A stretch of 64,000 nt of DNA from Thereva unica (lineage: Eukaryota; Arthropoda; Insecta; Diptera; Therevidae): the NCBI GenBank assembly GCA_949987705.1, contig OX465285.1, forward strand, positions 88,483,975 through 88,547,974, given 5' to 3'. Both the position numbers and the translations under genes were made by a program. The notes under the pieces were generated by a model, which was not told where the DNA came from, ran no database searches, and was given only the letters and a program-made list of their open reading frames with translations. Shown here in pieces: positions 47,984-59,200 of the stretch (within the stretch, counting starts at the first letter, position 1; the number at the start of each line of letters is the position of its first letter).

Positions 47984-49400
47984 TAAGCAGCCTGGGGTTG
48001 CTGCGGAGGGCTAACAACCCGAGTTAATGTACTTCCACCACTCGGAAAGTGGTAGTGGCGATATGTGGGACACCATCATCATCGTCGTCGTCGACGTCTA
48101 CGGGCGAACGGCCCGATATACCGCAGTGCATTTAAAATTCTATTTCTGGTACCGATTTCCACCAAAGACGACTCCTCGGTCGGTGCTTCGACCAACAACC
48201 AACGAAAAAAACCCCTAGTCTTCGACAGAGTCTCATATGCATGCCTACGTCATATATGTAAATTATTATGCTGGGATAAAGCATATACACACATTCATAC
48301 ACGGGGACGACGAGACATACCTCGAGAGAAACTTATGGACGTCCAACTTTGCCCTGGCTTGGCGGAACATATACAATATATGGACATACATACATATGTA
48401 CATGGTTATGCCTGAGAAAATGAGGTGGGAATACGGCAAAAACGAAGATGGGACATACCCCAAAAGGAGCCTGAACAGGGGGACGCTACATATACTGTAA
48501 CGTTCATTACTTCTACTGGCTGGATTTCCCCTGCATCATTTCGTTATGCTGTATATCATATGTGTAATTCTTCCCAACAAAGTGTTTTCCCTCTAAAAGT
48601 TATGTTTAACGATGTTCGACGTGTCGTCTCGATGCTGGCGTGAATGATTGCCTTTACCGAAGACAGATTTTATGCCTCGCAAACACTTTTGTGGCTTTGT
48701 AAGACTTGTAAGTGCTGCTATTTATAGCCTTTGGTTGACTAGCACTTGATGATGGCTCCAATTAGCACAGGGCACATTTCCGACTTGTTATAGTTGTGTA
48801 GAGTATAGTGACGAAACGGGGAATATTGTGCGAGAGGTTCTAACTTCGGCGGATTATAAATGGACAAATGTGAGCTGATTTTGTTGATTGATTTGAATTT
48901 GAAATAATATCAACTGACGAGCGGAGCGATAATGAGAGAAGTTAACCGATGAATGATTTTCGTGCGATGCCTAGCGGCGGTTATTCTTACAGAAAAGTAC
49001 TCGATCTGAACTAGCACTTTGCTTGCGATCACATTCCCGTCGACTTTATAATGAGTAAAGTGCTGCAGGAATTCCGGAAGTGCGATTATAGAGTATAGTG
49101 GAAGACCATTATAAGTTCGTGTAAATCAGATTGCTTCGCTTAAGGGGGTATTAGGAGAAGTTCTAACTTGTGATTGGCACCTTCTATAAGGTGTGAACAG
49201 TGAAGGCTAATTTCTAATGTTGGTTAAGTGAGTTTAAGAGAAAATGAGTACTTTTAATTTGCAAACTGCTTTAGAATCGGTTAAGGAATACTGGAATGTC
49301 TACAAATTTTGAATAAAGTTTTAAGATTGTTACCAGTATTCGGAAGTCATCTGTAAGCAAAACATGATTGGCTTGAGGCTTGATTTATTAATAGATGTAA
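47984..49400. other. No gene; may include 5' region of the LINE at 49.4 kb
   Basis: An ATC/GTC trinucleotide run lies at 48073-48095. The last 700 bases before the LINE ORF1 remnant have few frames and could be its 5' untranslated region, but I could not find a boundary or target duplication. Confidence 0.35.
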
Positions 49401-49763
49401 AAGATCCTATACGTCTCGTCTGAATGTGTCAGCACAGATTTAGATATCTTTATATCACGATTCTCTCCTGAAACTACGACGGAGTCTGTCTGTGAATATT
49501 TAAGGAAGAAATCTATAGACCCTGGAACTGTTTCATGCAGAAAAGTCAGCAAGGCTTCCAAGCCTGTTGCTTCTTTCGTTTTGTCTGCACCGCCCGTTAT
49601 TGCCGAGACTCTTTTAGATCCTGGTTTCTGGCCTGCTGGTGCCCTTACCAAGCTCTTTGTTCCCCGTACCCGTACTCGAGCACATCACTCAAACGTTTCC
49701 ATTCCGAGAACACCAAAAATGTCAAAAAACTTGAGACCCTTTCCCTCTACTACCAAAACGTAA
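49401..49763 (+). pseudogene. LINE ORF1, C-terminal remnant
   Basis: The frame reads DLDIFISRFSPETTTES, VCEYLRKKSIDPGTVSCR, then VASFVLSAPP and LLDPGFWPAGALTKLFVPR. ORF1 proteins of Jockey/CR1-type LINEs end in an RNA-binding fold with the sequence pattern 'hFVSRL.P.TT...V..YL...', '..SFK(V)', 'L..P..WP.G..VR.F'; this fits throughout. ORF1 packages LINE RNA. The N-terminal part is missing: an in-frame TAA lies at 49398-49400. The stop at 49761-49763 overlaps the start of ORF2, a common LINE arrangement. Confidence 0.7.
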
Positions 49764-52050
49764 GGGGGGCAAGGTCAAAAACTAACGACATCCTTCAGGC
49801 ATCGATGGCTAGCGGGTTCGATGTCATAGCATTTACTGAAACCTGGCTTCACGAAGGCATTATTAATGCTGAACTCTTCGATTCCTCCTAACAAGTCTTT
49901 CGGAGGGACCGTCACACTGACTCGGAAGCTCGCGGGAGTGGCGTACTTCTTGCATGCCGCAGCCACCTTAATTGTAACCCAATTTCGCTTTCTAGTTTCT
50001 CTAACCATTTGGACATTGAGCTTGTCGCTCTCAAGATTTCTTTTTCAAAATCAAATCTCTTCCTGTTGTGCTGCTATATCCCACCAGATATGATAAGCAC
50101 ACTTGACGATGGAGGTATAAACCTCTATGATATTCTCATCTCCTGTGTTGATTATAGCCTGAATATGATGAACACTGGTGATGAATTACTTCTTCTTGGC
50201 GACTTCAATTTAGCCAATATTCAGTGGGTATTTGACGAAGCTGACGATAACTACCTCCCCGAAGACAATTTTAATTCTAAGGAATCCTGTTTTCTCAATT
50301 CCTTATTCTCACTTGGCCTTAATCAAATGAGTGGTGTGACTAATGTGTTAGGGAGGCAGTTGGATCTTGTATTCTTTACTGACTCAGGAAACATGATTGT
50401 TGAACCCAGTCCAATAGTCATGACGTCCGTTGACAATTACCACCCTCCTCTCTCGCTCAATTACTGCTTGAACTCAAAGAACAATCCTTGTCCGGAGGCG
50501 GTAACCCATTCCTTCAACTTTAAGAAGGCTAACTTTAATGAACTCTCATCTAAGCTTGCCTTGATTGATTTCAACAGCTTACTTTCCGCAAATGAGTTGG
50601 ATGTCGATGTGGCACGGTTTTATGCCGTACTATATGAAGCTACCTTTTGAGCCCCAAAAATTGCGCAGTTCTACTCCACCTTGGTACAATAATGAGCTGA
50701 AGCATTTAAGGAATCAGAAAAATAGACTCTGGAAGACCTATTTAAAAAGAAAGGATTCTCCGAGTCTTATTACATTTACTGATTGCTATAACAGATTTCG
50801 TTTACTCTCTTCTGCTCTGTGTGGCGAATATCTTAGCAGCATGAGGGACCAGGTTTATACTGATCCTAGAAACTTCTTTAAATTTGTCAACTCCAAGAAA
50901 AAAGTTGATAACTACCCAAATACTATGCAGCACACTAACTGGTCAAGTAGTGAGTCTTCCTCGATTTGCAACATGTTCGCTTCATTCTTTCATCAATCTT
51001 TCACCCCTTCTAACTTTTAGCCTAATGACAATAATTTTCGTCACATAACTCCACACCGAGAGGCTACTAGATTATCTCTTTCAATTTCCAGTGACGATAT
51101 CATGAAACATATTGATGAACTCCCATACGATTTCACTTCCGGCCCTGACGGTATCCCTCCTGCTGTCCTTAAATCCTGTGTGGAGGTTCTCCAGTCTCCA
51201 CTGAAAACCCTTTTTCAAAAGTCCCTGGATAAAGGGTACTTCCCTACTCTTTGGAAGAATTTGTTCATAATTCCTATTCACAAAAGTGGTAGCAAGAACG
51301 AAATATCGAACTACAGACCAGTTGCCAAGCTGTCTGTCATACCGAAGCTTTTTGAATCAATCATTTATTCTGCAATCGTGCCCATCTGCAAGAAACTTAT
51401 TTCTACGAACCAACATGGTTTTCTTCCAGCTCGTTCCACTACCACCAATCTCCTTGAGTTCACTTCCCATGCTGTCGAAGGCTTTGCTTCCGGCTGTAAA
51501 ACTGATTGTGTTTACACTGATTTTAGTAAGGCATTTGACAAGCTTTCCCACTCCATTATACTTTTCAAACTAAGAAAGTTAGGCTTACCTCAAGCTCTTC
51601 TAATATGGTTCCAGTCCTACTTAGCTGACAGGACCTACCAAGTTCTCTTCAGTGGATCCAAATCCGCGACCATAGAGGCGTCATCCGGTGTCCCTCAAGG
51701 CAGTCATCTTGGCCCTATCCTCTTTATTCTTTCTATTGATGACATTGTTCCCTTGCTAAGACACTGCAGAATCCTGATTTATGCTGATGACATCAAATTG
51801 TACCGTCACATAAAGAGTATTGAGGACTGCAAACTTTTGCAAGTTGACCTCGACACCTTTTACTCTTGGTGCGCTAACAACAACCTGGTTCTTAATATTA
51901 GTAAATGCGAAGTCATGACTTTTTGTAGGCGACGTGATCCTATAATTTATAACTACTCATTTTCTAGTGAGGGTGTCCCCCGTGTTAATTTTGTCAAAGA
52001 TCTCGGGATTAGATTTGACACCAAGCTGGACTTTGCTTCTCATATCCTTA
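49721..52050 (+). pseudogene. LINE ORF2, endonuclease plus RT (5' part)
   Basis: The endonuclease domain starts at LETLSLYYQNVRGARSKT (catalytic Asn in QNVRG) and continues through AFTETWLHEG (catalytic Glu), FRRDRH, LLLGDFNLANIQW (GDFN, catalytic Asp/Asn) and QLDLVF. Frame 2 carries a TAA at 49889-49891. Near 50640 the frame shifts (from YAVLYEA to PFEPQKLRSSTPPWYN). A TAG interrupts at 51018-51020. RT blocks follow: SGPDGIPPAVLK, ISNYRPVAKLSVIPKLFE, TDFSKAFDKLSH, SGVPQGSHLGPILF and YADDIKLY (YADD near 51779-51790), so both catalytic aspartate regions persist. The frame ends at 52050 where the Helitron-like element enters. Confidence 0.9.
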
Positions 52051-52075
52051 CTAATATTATAAATGCGAAAGTAAC

Positions 52076-52076
<1 letters not shown>

Positions 52077-52120
<44 letters not shown>
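52077..52120 (+). repeat. CTGT tetranucleotide microsatellite in Helitron-like 5' end
   Basis: Eleven CTGT units stand 26 bases from the inferred 5' tip. A microsatellite right after the conserved 5' tip is a repeated feature of non-autonomous insect Helitron-like families. Confidence 0.95.
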
Positions 52121-52136
52121 ATGTTACGCTTTCACG

Positions 52137-52252
52137 CCTAAACCGCTGGACCGATTTTGATGAAATTTGCAACAGACATAGTTTAGACCTTGGAGACGGA
52201 CATAGGCTATTTTTTTTGGAGAAAAAAGGGTTGAAGGGGGTGAAATGGGGTT
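52137..52252 (+). repeat. Satellite-like module in the Helitron-like 5' region (proto-monomer)
   Basis: This 116-bp stretch starts TAAACCGCTGGA, has TGAAATTTGCAACAG in place of TGAAATTTTGACAG, then GGACATAG, a T run, and ends AGGGGGTGAAATGGGGTT. The 118-bp satellite has the same blocks in the same order and spacing. It is most simply the unamplified ancestor or an outlying diverged unit of the array. Confidence 0.65.
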
Positions 52253-52330
52253 CAATAAGTTGTAAGGGGATTTATTTTCTTTACTTTTTTTCTATTGTAT
52301 AAAAAGTAACTGACTGAAAGACAACGCACA

Positions 52331-54903
52331 ACCTAAACCGCTACAGCTAAAGGGCTGAAATTTTTGACAGTGCATCCCTAGCGTTTTTTCGAAATTCATC
52401 CCCTAAGGGGGTGAAATAGGGTCAACTCAAAACCGCTGGAGCTATAGGGCTGAAATTTTGACAGTGCATCCCTTTAATGACGTGGACATCCACTAAAAAG
52501 CGATTTTTCGAAATTCATCCCCTAAGGGGATGAAATGGGTTTTTTCCAAACCGCTGGAGCTATAAAGGCTGTAATTTTGACAGTGCATCCCTATAATGGC
52601 GTGGTCAGCCACTATTAAAAAGATTTATCGAAATTCATCCCAAAAGGGAGTGAAATGGGGTTTACCCAAACCGCTGGAGCTATAGGGCTGAAATTTTGAC
52701 AGTGCATCCCTATAATGGCGTGGACATCCACTATAAAGCGATTTTTCGAAATTCATCCCCTAAGGGGGTGAAATGGGGTTTTTCCAAACCGCTATAGCTA
52801 TAGGGCTGAAATTTTGACAGTGCATCCCTATAATGGCGTGGACATCCACTATAAAGCGATTTTTCGAAATTCATCCCCTAAGGGGGTGAAATGGGGTTTT
52901 TCCAAACCGCTATAGATATAGGGCTGAAATTTTGACAGTGCATCCCTATAATGGCGTGGACATCCACTATAAAGCGATTTTTCGAAATTCATCCCCTAAG
53001 GGGGTGAAATGGGGTTTTTCCAAACCGCTATAGCTATAGGGCTGAAATTTTGACAGTGCATCCCTATAATGGCGTGGACATCCACTATAAAGCGATTTTT
53101 CGAAATTCATCCCCTAAGGGGGTGAAATGGGGTTTTTCCAAACCGCTATAGATATAGGGCTGAAATTTTGACAGTGCATCCCTATAATGGCGTGGACATC
53201 CACTATAAAGCGATTTTTCGAAATTCATCCCCTAAGGGGGTGAAATGGGGTTTTTCCAAACCGCTATAGATATAGGGCTGAAATTTTGACAGTGCATCCC
53301 TATAATGGCGTGGACATCCACTATAGAGCGATTTTTCGAAATTCATCCCCTAAGGGGGTGAAATAGGGTTTACCCAAACCGCTAAAGGTATAGGGCTGTA
53401 ATTTTGACAGTGCATCCCTATAATGGCGTGGTCTTCCACTATTAAAGCGATTTTTCAAAACTCATCCCCTAAGGGAGTGAAATGGGGTTAACCCAAACCG
53501 CTGGAGCTATAGGGCTGAAATTTTGACAGTGCATCCCTATAATGATGTGGACATCCACTAAGAAGCGATTTTTCGAAATTCATCCCCTAAGGGGGTGAAA
53601 TAGGGTTTTTCCAAACCGCTATAGCTATAGGGCTGAAATTTTGACAGTGCATCCCTATAATGGCGTGGACATCCACTATAAAGCGATTTTTCGAAATTCA
53701 TCCCCTAAGGGGGGGAAATGGGGTTTTTCCAAACCGCTATAGATATAGGGCTGAAATTTTGACAGTGCATCCCTATAATGGCGTGGACATCCACTATAAA
53801 GATTTTTCGAAATTCATCCCCTAAGGGGGTGAAATGGGGTTTTTCCAAACCGCTATAGATATAGGGCTGAAATTTTGACAGTGCATTCCTATAATGGCGT
53901 GGACATCCACTATACAGCGATTTTTCGAAATTCATGCCCTAAGGGGGTGAAATAGGGTTCACCCAAACCGCTAAAGCTATAGGGCTGTAATTTTGACAGT
54001 GCATCCCTATAATGGCGTGGTCTTTCACTATTAAAGCGATTTTTCAAAACTCATCCCCTAAGGGAGTGAAATGGGGTTTACCCAAACCGCTGGAGCTATA
54101 GGGCTGAAATTTTGACAGTGCATCCCTATAGTGATGTGGACATTCACTAAGAAGCGATTTTTCGGAATTCATCCCCTAAGGGGGTGAAATGGGGTTTTTC
54201 CAAACCGCTAAATTTATAGGGCTGAAATTTTGACAGTGCATCCCTATAATGGCGTGGACATCCACTATAAAGCGATTTTACGAAATTCATCCCCTAAGGG
54301 GGTGAAATGGGGTTTTTCCAAACCGCTATAGATATAGGGCTGAAATTTTGACAGTGCATCCCTATAATGGCGTGGACATCCACTATAGAGCGATTTTTCG
54401 AAATTCATCCCCTAAGGGGGTGAAATAGGGTTTACCCAAACCGCTGGAGCTATAGGGCTGAAATTTTGACAGTGCGTCCCTTTAATGACGTGGACATCCA
54501 CTAAGAAGCGATTTTTCGAAATTCATCTTCTAAGTGGGTGAAATGGGGTTAACCCACACCGCTGAAGCTGAAGGGCTTTAATTTTGACCGTGCATCCCTA
54601 TAATGACGTGGACATCCACTTAGGAGCGATTTTTCGAAATTAATCCCCTAAGGGGGTGAAATAGGGTTTACTCAAACCGCTGGAGCTATAGGGCTGAAAT
54701 TTTGACAGTGCGTCCCTTTAATGACGTGGACATCCACTAAGAAGCGATTTTTCGAAATTCATCCCCTAAGTGGGTTAAATGGGGTTAACCCAAACCGCTG
54801 GAGCTGAAGGGCTTTAATTTTGACAGTGCACCTCTGTAATGACGTGGACATTCACTAAGAAGCAATTTTTCGAAATTCATTCCCTAACGCAGTGAAATGG
54901 GGG
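52331..54903 (+). repeat. 118-bp tandem satellite array, about 21-22 units
   Basis: Same monomer and variant order as 1-2104; bases 52800-54903 correspond to it with a constant offset of 52799. The extra units at 52331-52799 are more diverged: one is shortened (about 52351-52438) and another carries GTCAGCC and CAAAAGGGAG changes. Diverged units at both edges and uniform units inside are typical of arrays homogenised by unequal exchange or slippage. Confidence 0.95.
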
Positions 54904-55129
54904 ACATAAACATGCCAATCTCTGCTTCAAATTTTGCAGATTTGTTGAGCAGAGGTGATATACGCAGCAATTTGTTTACCATATTTATTAAAAATATGCA
55001 CTATAATAAACCCTTTTAGGGATAATGAGCTGACTTTTTTGTTTTTTTTTTTTTTTTTTAAGGAAAACATTGCACATAATAAACAGTTTTTATTTAAAGG
55101 CGTTGCAAGGCACGCGGGTTTTATGCTAG

Positions 55130-55689
55130 TCAACTATATTTCTACCAAGAGCAGCTTAGTCTTGGGTTTTATAAAAAGGTGGTCCAAAGAATTTAATAGC
55201 ACCCTGATCACTAAACACCTCTACATCTCCCTTGTCAGACCTTTACTTGAATATGCGTCCCAGGTTTGGTCCCCTCACTTTTCTTCGCATGTTGGAAAAA
55301 TTGAATCGGTTCAACGTAGGTTCGTTCGATTCGCATTGAATCACCTTCCTTGGGAAGACCCTTTAGTTCTTCCACCATACGAATACAGACTTAAGTTACT
55401 CAACTTAAACACTCTCCACAAGCGTCGTGAGGTGGCCGATGTTGTTTTCGTTCATCAGCTCCTTAATGGACGTGTCGACTCAGGTTTTCTAAGTCGCCGT
55501 GCGGTGTTTAGAGAGAGCAGATACAATTTAAGAGGACCACCGCTCTTACACATCAACTCCTCTAGCACCAATTACGGCCGTTTTAAGCCTGTAAATCGCA
55601 TGTTCATTAATGTCAATAAAAATATTAATGTTTTTAGTGTCACCATTAGTAAAGATCTCCTTAAAAGGAGTCTTTTTAATGTCTCGTGA
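55130..55689 (+). pseudogene. LINE ORF2, C-terminal part downstream of the insertion
   Basis: Beginning NYISTKSSLVLGFIKRWSKE (as in the post-palm region of CR1/Jockey RTs), followed by RPLLEYASQVWSPH and VQRRFVRFAL, then YEYRLKLLNLNTLHKRREVA and LNGRVDSG. These are the standard thumb and C-terminal blocks ('..LVRPxLEYxSxVWxP.', '..L..RR..xD..F..(K)LLNG..D'). The frame is clean through to TGA at 55687-55689. It pairs with 49721-52050 as one original gene. Confidence 0.9.
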
Positions 55690-55883
55690 CTGGTTACGTG
55701 GTTTGCATGCGATTTTTTATTCTGTTTTTCTTTTTAATTTTTATTTCTTTCATAATTTATTTTTATTTTTTCTATGTTTGCATGCCTCAGCCGAGCCCAC
55801 GTGGTCGTGGTAAATGTTTCTCAGCCCAGCTGAGAAGTGCGCCTTCTTCATAAGAAGGGAAACTCTATTATTATTATTATTAC
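55690..55883 (+). other. LINE 3' untranslated region and TTA-repeat tail
   Basis: T-rich leader, then CAGCCCAGCTGAGAAGTGCG and CTTCATAAGAAGGGAA (a small hairpin), closing in five TTA units (55867-55882). Short 3' tandem repeats take the place of poly(A) in many CR1- and I-type LINEs. Confidence 0.7.
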
Positions 55884-56409
55884 AATGGTTTTCTTAGCAA
55901 GAGCTTTCCAATTTTATTTTTAAATGTATACGTGCAGTTCTGAAGCTCTAAAATCCAGTCCAGTCCAGTAGTAAGTTTAGTTCGAGAGACAAATGGGTAA
56001 ATGAAATTGTTTTATGTGATAGCAAATATAAGTTCTGGCCACTTATCACGCGACCACAGAAGATAAGAAGAGGAAACAGGACTTGAACGATCGATGAAAC
56101 GATATTAAAAGAACAATAGAAGATGTTGTAGGTTTCGTGCAACAATAACGAAGAATAGAGTGATCTGATGACCAGGTGACAATGGACAAAAATCGAACAA
56201 ACCAAGTCATGCTAAGTACACCCAGTATAGTGAAAAGAGACAACCTGAGAAACGAATACACAAAGTAAAAAATAGGCAGTATTGGGAAAAACAAGTGAGA
56301 AAAATAGTTGAATCAGCAAGCAACCCCCCAATTCTGTCACCGAAATATAAAGGGAAACTGAAAAGCTGACGAACTGCTTTGTTATGTAAGACTCTGCCGT
56401 AGAAACCAA
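55884..56409. other. No gene seen
   Basis: About 525 bases; short minus-strand frames overlap and lack motifs. Confidence 0.4.
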
Positions 56410-56885
56410 TACATGCAGTGCAGTGACCATCTATTATCCTTTGAAATATAAAGGATTGGAGAACGACATAGTGACCTCCGTTATGGAGATTCGAGTTTAT
56501 AGTATTATTAGTGCTGGAAATAGTTAAGGAAGTGCATCTCATAATGAAAATCATCGGAGAGCATTACTCAGCATTAGCGGGAGAGTTTTGTGAACTTAAA
56601 GCGTAAGTAAACTCAGCACAAAAGCAAGATCGCGAAGCAAATCCTGATTGGACAAAGGCAAGGGCGCGCTTTCATAGGTGCAACTGGTGTATTTGCACTG
56701 GGCGCAATTGAACAGGGCGCAATTTCAAAAAAAATTAAAGAAAAATTCCGTGCCTTCATTCTCAATGAGTGTTTGTGTCGTCTTTCATTTTCCTTTACTG
56801 CCATCAAAAAAATGAACAACAATGAAGGGGGCGCAATATGTATATGGCATGCTGCACCGGGCGCAAAAAAGCCAAACGCCGGCCC
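56410..56885 (-). repeat. Dispersed repeat family B, copy 2
   Basis: Inverted relative of 24745-25115; about 100 bp longer. Shared blocks include GGCTTTTTTGCGCCCGGTGC (minus strand), TGCGCCCCCTTC and CTGCATGTATTG. Non-coding as far as I can see. Confidence 0.6.
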
Positions 56886-57180
56886 TGTATGAGAGTGACC
56901 AATTTGGAAGTAAGTGTATGTTACATCTGCTTCAGTGGAAGTTACGTCTACTTTACTTCTGCGTTACTTTTCATTTGGGTTTGGTCTTATTTCTGGACTA
57001 TAAATATGAACCTTATTTCTGGACTAGCGCATATGAAACACGATAGGTGTGCATTGGCAGCTGACAGCGGATTGCCAAATTGTGAATAAATCAGTCGGTT
57101 AGATTGTGGTGAAAAATTGATTCAATTGTTTATTTTCAGTTGAATTGTAGTTTTGTTGTAAGTTCGTTCGTTCGTTTTTA

Positions 57181-57715
57181 TACAAACAGAGTGACGTTGC
57201 TCTCTTGTATGAGACTCTCAATGTGCATGGAAACAGCGATATTAAGATTCCCTTCTTTTAAGACGCGGGCTGTAAATGCTGAAGTTTGAGAAAGGCTCCA
57301 ACAGCTGCCGCATTTGCCGTTAAAATCGCCTGTAATAATATTGTGCTACGATGATGGGAAATGAAACCTCCAGATATTGGAACAGAGAAGAGTTTAAGCT
57401 CAAGCTCGCGCGTCTACGAGGCTTTCTATCTAAAGACAAACTGAAATAAATTACAGAGAGAAATTACTGATTCCAGCTCTCTGGGTTTGTTAAAGTTTAT
57501 AATTTAGGCCAACCTTGAAGCACGGATATAGCCTGCGCCAAAACAATTGGAAATCTCAAAATCGATTTTTTAATGCGCAGTGAAAGTCTCAAATCCTCAC
57601 CACGAAAGTAGATTCGAAAAGAAAAGTGCACCTCGTCGTTCCGTTCATTTAAAGCCCCAAATCACCCGCTCATTTATATTTTCAATCACAATTCAATCCG
57701 TCTCACTACGCGACT
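57181..57715. repeat. Dispersed repeat family A, two opposed pieces
   Basis: 57181-57265 is on the plus strand (GAGACTCTCAATGTGCATGG). 57540-57715 is on the minus strand and matches 42160-42350 across its length. The two pieces face each other with about 275 bp between, so they may be the ends of one element with inverted termini, or two insertions. Confidence 0.5.
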
Positions 57716-58094
57716 CTTGTCCTGGTCAGATGCTATGGTGGAGTGTTGTTCCCGGTAAACGAGTTTCAAAAGGGAAATTAAAATGCATGTGCGCTTGAAT
57801 TTTATCCATATACGGAATGTTAATGTATGTGGATGTTGTCATTTCCTCACCTGCGCGTAAAATTCCCATTTATTTTGGCGCGCACTATACCGAACATTCA
57901 TTAGTTACATATAATTCATTGCGTTTACATGATGCCTTAAATTCTTGGATTGAAAATTACTTGAAATTCAAGTTGGGTTTTGATTCATTGATTAAAAGAA
58001 TCAATTCGAAAGTAGGGGGCAGCAAATTTATGGTTCGCCCCGGGTGGCACAAATCCACGCTACGCCACTGCGATGCAAACACCACACAATGCAA
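57716..58094. other. No gene seen
   Basis: About 380 bases of mixed sequence before the RNase H fossil; nothing recognised. Confidence 0.4.
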
Positions 58095-58482
58095 CTAGCA
58101 GAGAAGCATTGGAGGGATCTTAACAAATGCACCTTCCCCCAAAACACTTGCTTTCCTACGATCTCAGCCGGACCACTTCACTGGTGAACCTCAGTAGACG
58201 AGATACCTTTCAGTAACAGTGGGAGTGCTAGTAGGACCCTGTCTGATAAGGACGCTTGCGGCCCGCTGTGGTCCCGAAACCTACGATTTCTGCAGACGCT
58301 GTAAGAAACTGGACGAGGAGAAAATTATAAAACTACTTCGCTGTCAGTGCATAGCCCTAACCAGCCCTACCACTTTTGGTGAACCCTTCCTAAGCACGTT
58401 TGCGGAAATCTTTGGGATTCCGCAACTAAGAAAATTCATTACGCCCTCGATGTGGTTTAGAGAAGAAACGACACTTTAACAT
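58095..58482 (+). pseudogene. LINE RNase H / C-terminal fossil (Jockey/R1/I type)
   Basis: From 58212 the frame reads TVGVLVGPCLIRTLAARCG, then DFCRRCKK, then LRCQCIAL. The matching region of RNase H-bearing LINEs is 'LTGHC.(L)GTHA.RLG', 'FCR.C..EEET..H.LC.CPAL'. The catalytic-domain His is replaced (GPCL), and upstream WRDLNKCT and NLSRRDT belong to other frames with a stop between. The Cys pattern (C..C ... C.C) is retained. Dead remnant of a LINE unlike those at 49.4 and 59.7 kb, which show no RNase H. Confidence 0.6.
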
Positions 58483-58617
58483 CAGGTTAATGTGGCCTAA
58501 GTTATTAGGCAGTGCACTAGCAGCTCAGCCATATCTAACCTGACCTAACCTAAATCAACAACGGAAGGAATTAAAGCCTAGAGTGACAATGTGCAAGATT
58601 AAAAGTGGGTAGATACT

Positions 58618-58850
58618 AAGTAACAATGATGATGTATTGGATCGATGGGCAAAGCATTTCGAGGAACTACTACTAAGAGCAGGGGCCCATTGATGCTCGA
58701 AATGTACAGAACATGAACGAGGACGATGAGAATGACAGCACAGCAGCCCTTACCATAGAATAAGTCCGCCAAGCATTGCAAACATTGAAAAATAACAAGG
58801 GATTAGGATCTGACAGCACACCTGCAGAACTCATTAATCCTCCGCCTCCC
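58618..58850 (+). pseudogene. RTE/R4-like LINE fossil, start of RT
   Basis: The frame reads VLDRWAKHFEELL, and further on VRQALQTLKNNKGLGSDSTP followed by AELI. The usual blocks are '(V)L.RW..HF..LLN' and '(V)..AI..LKN.KAPG.D.IPAEL(I)K'. Frame breaks lie between them. The family's C-terminus stands at 59455-59592, so the rest of RT has been deleted or replaced, partly by repeat family D. Confidence 0.62.
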
Positions 58851-58959
58851 TGGAAGACTATCCAAAAACTACATGAAATTAGGGATACCGTGGGGAGTAC
58901 TCGATGAAATACTCATGAATAGAATCCGAAATCCTCTGTTACAGATATGAATATATTCG

Positions 58960-59200
58960 CAATCGACTATTCCAAACGCTTTACCAAGCGGTCCCCCAAC
59001 TAAATACTAACCACGTGCAATGCTGCTTGATGTACGCAATCGAGCGAGAACGTTGTGCGTGGCTGAGTCAGGCTAAGAACGGGCAAGTCTCTCGGGATGA
59101 GATATAAATTTCAAAACTATAAAAACTCATTTACATTCAAAACGCAAATTAGAGCCCGTTTACATCTTCAACGTAAATTGGAGCTCATTTGCCGCACAGA
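58960..59200 (+). repeat. Dispersed repeat family D, copy 2
   Basis: Same-strand relative of 30010-30480, lying between two parts of an RTE-like LINE fossil. Shared blocks: ATTCCAAACGC, CGGTCCCCCAACTAA, CAATGCTGCTTGA and GATGAGATATAAATT. Confidence 0.5.

Larger units (their letters stand above)
52051..55129 (+). mobile_element. Helitron-like element, copy 2 (complete, 3079 bp)
   Basis: Starts CTAATATTATAAATGCGAAA and ends TTTTATGCTAG. The site is A|T: A at 52050 and T at 55130 flank it, with no target duplication. Removing it joins A52050 to TC55131 as codon ATC and restores LINE ORF2, which fixes the ends almost exactly (a one-base sliding alternative, T|G, also keeps frame). The order is 5' tip, CTGT microsatellite (52077-52120), a satellite-like module (52137-52252), a T-rich spacer, the 118-bp array (52331-54903), and a 3' tail with two stem-loops and CTAG. 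Such termini and A|T target are typical of Helitrons; microsatellite-bearing non-autonomous forms are known in insects. No helicase. Confidence 0.82.
49401..55883 (+). mobile_element. Non-LTR retrotransposon (Jockey/CR1-like LINE) split by a Helitron-like insertion
   Basis: Contents in order: C-terminal part of ORF1 (49401-49763), ORF2 with apurinic-type endonuclease and reverse transcriptase (49721-52050), the Helitron-like insertion (52051-55129), the ORF2 C-terminus (55130-55689), a 3' untranslated region and a TTA-repeat tail (55867-55882). ORF2 is damaged by two in-frame stops and one frameshift, so it was dead or dying before or after the insertion. The 5' end and TSD were not found. 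EN plus RT without an RNase H, and a trinucleotide tail, suggest the CR1/Jockey superfamily; clade is not settled. Confidence 0.88.

Noticed and set aside
48065..48415. Frame starting MGHHHHRRRRRLR
   Set aside because: The His/Arg tract is an ATC/GTC trinucleotide run in a shifted frame; no other protein feature.
54955..55689. 244-residue frame as a single gene
   Set aside because: Its first 58 or so residues are Helitron-like 3' tail read through by chance; only the part from 55130 is LINE ORF2.
58531..58556. Telomere-like CCTAACCTAA sequence
   Set aside because: Only two or three irregular units, next to a LINE fossil; not an array.
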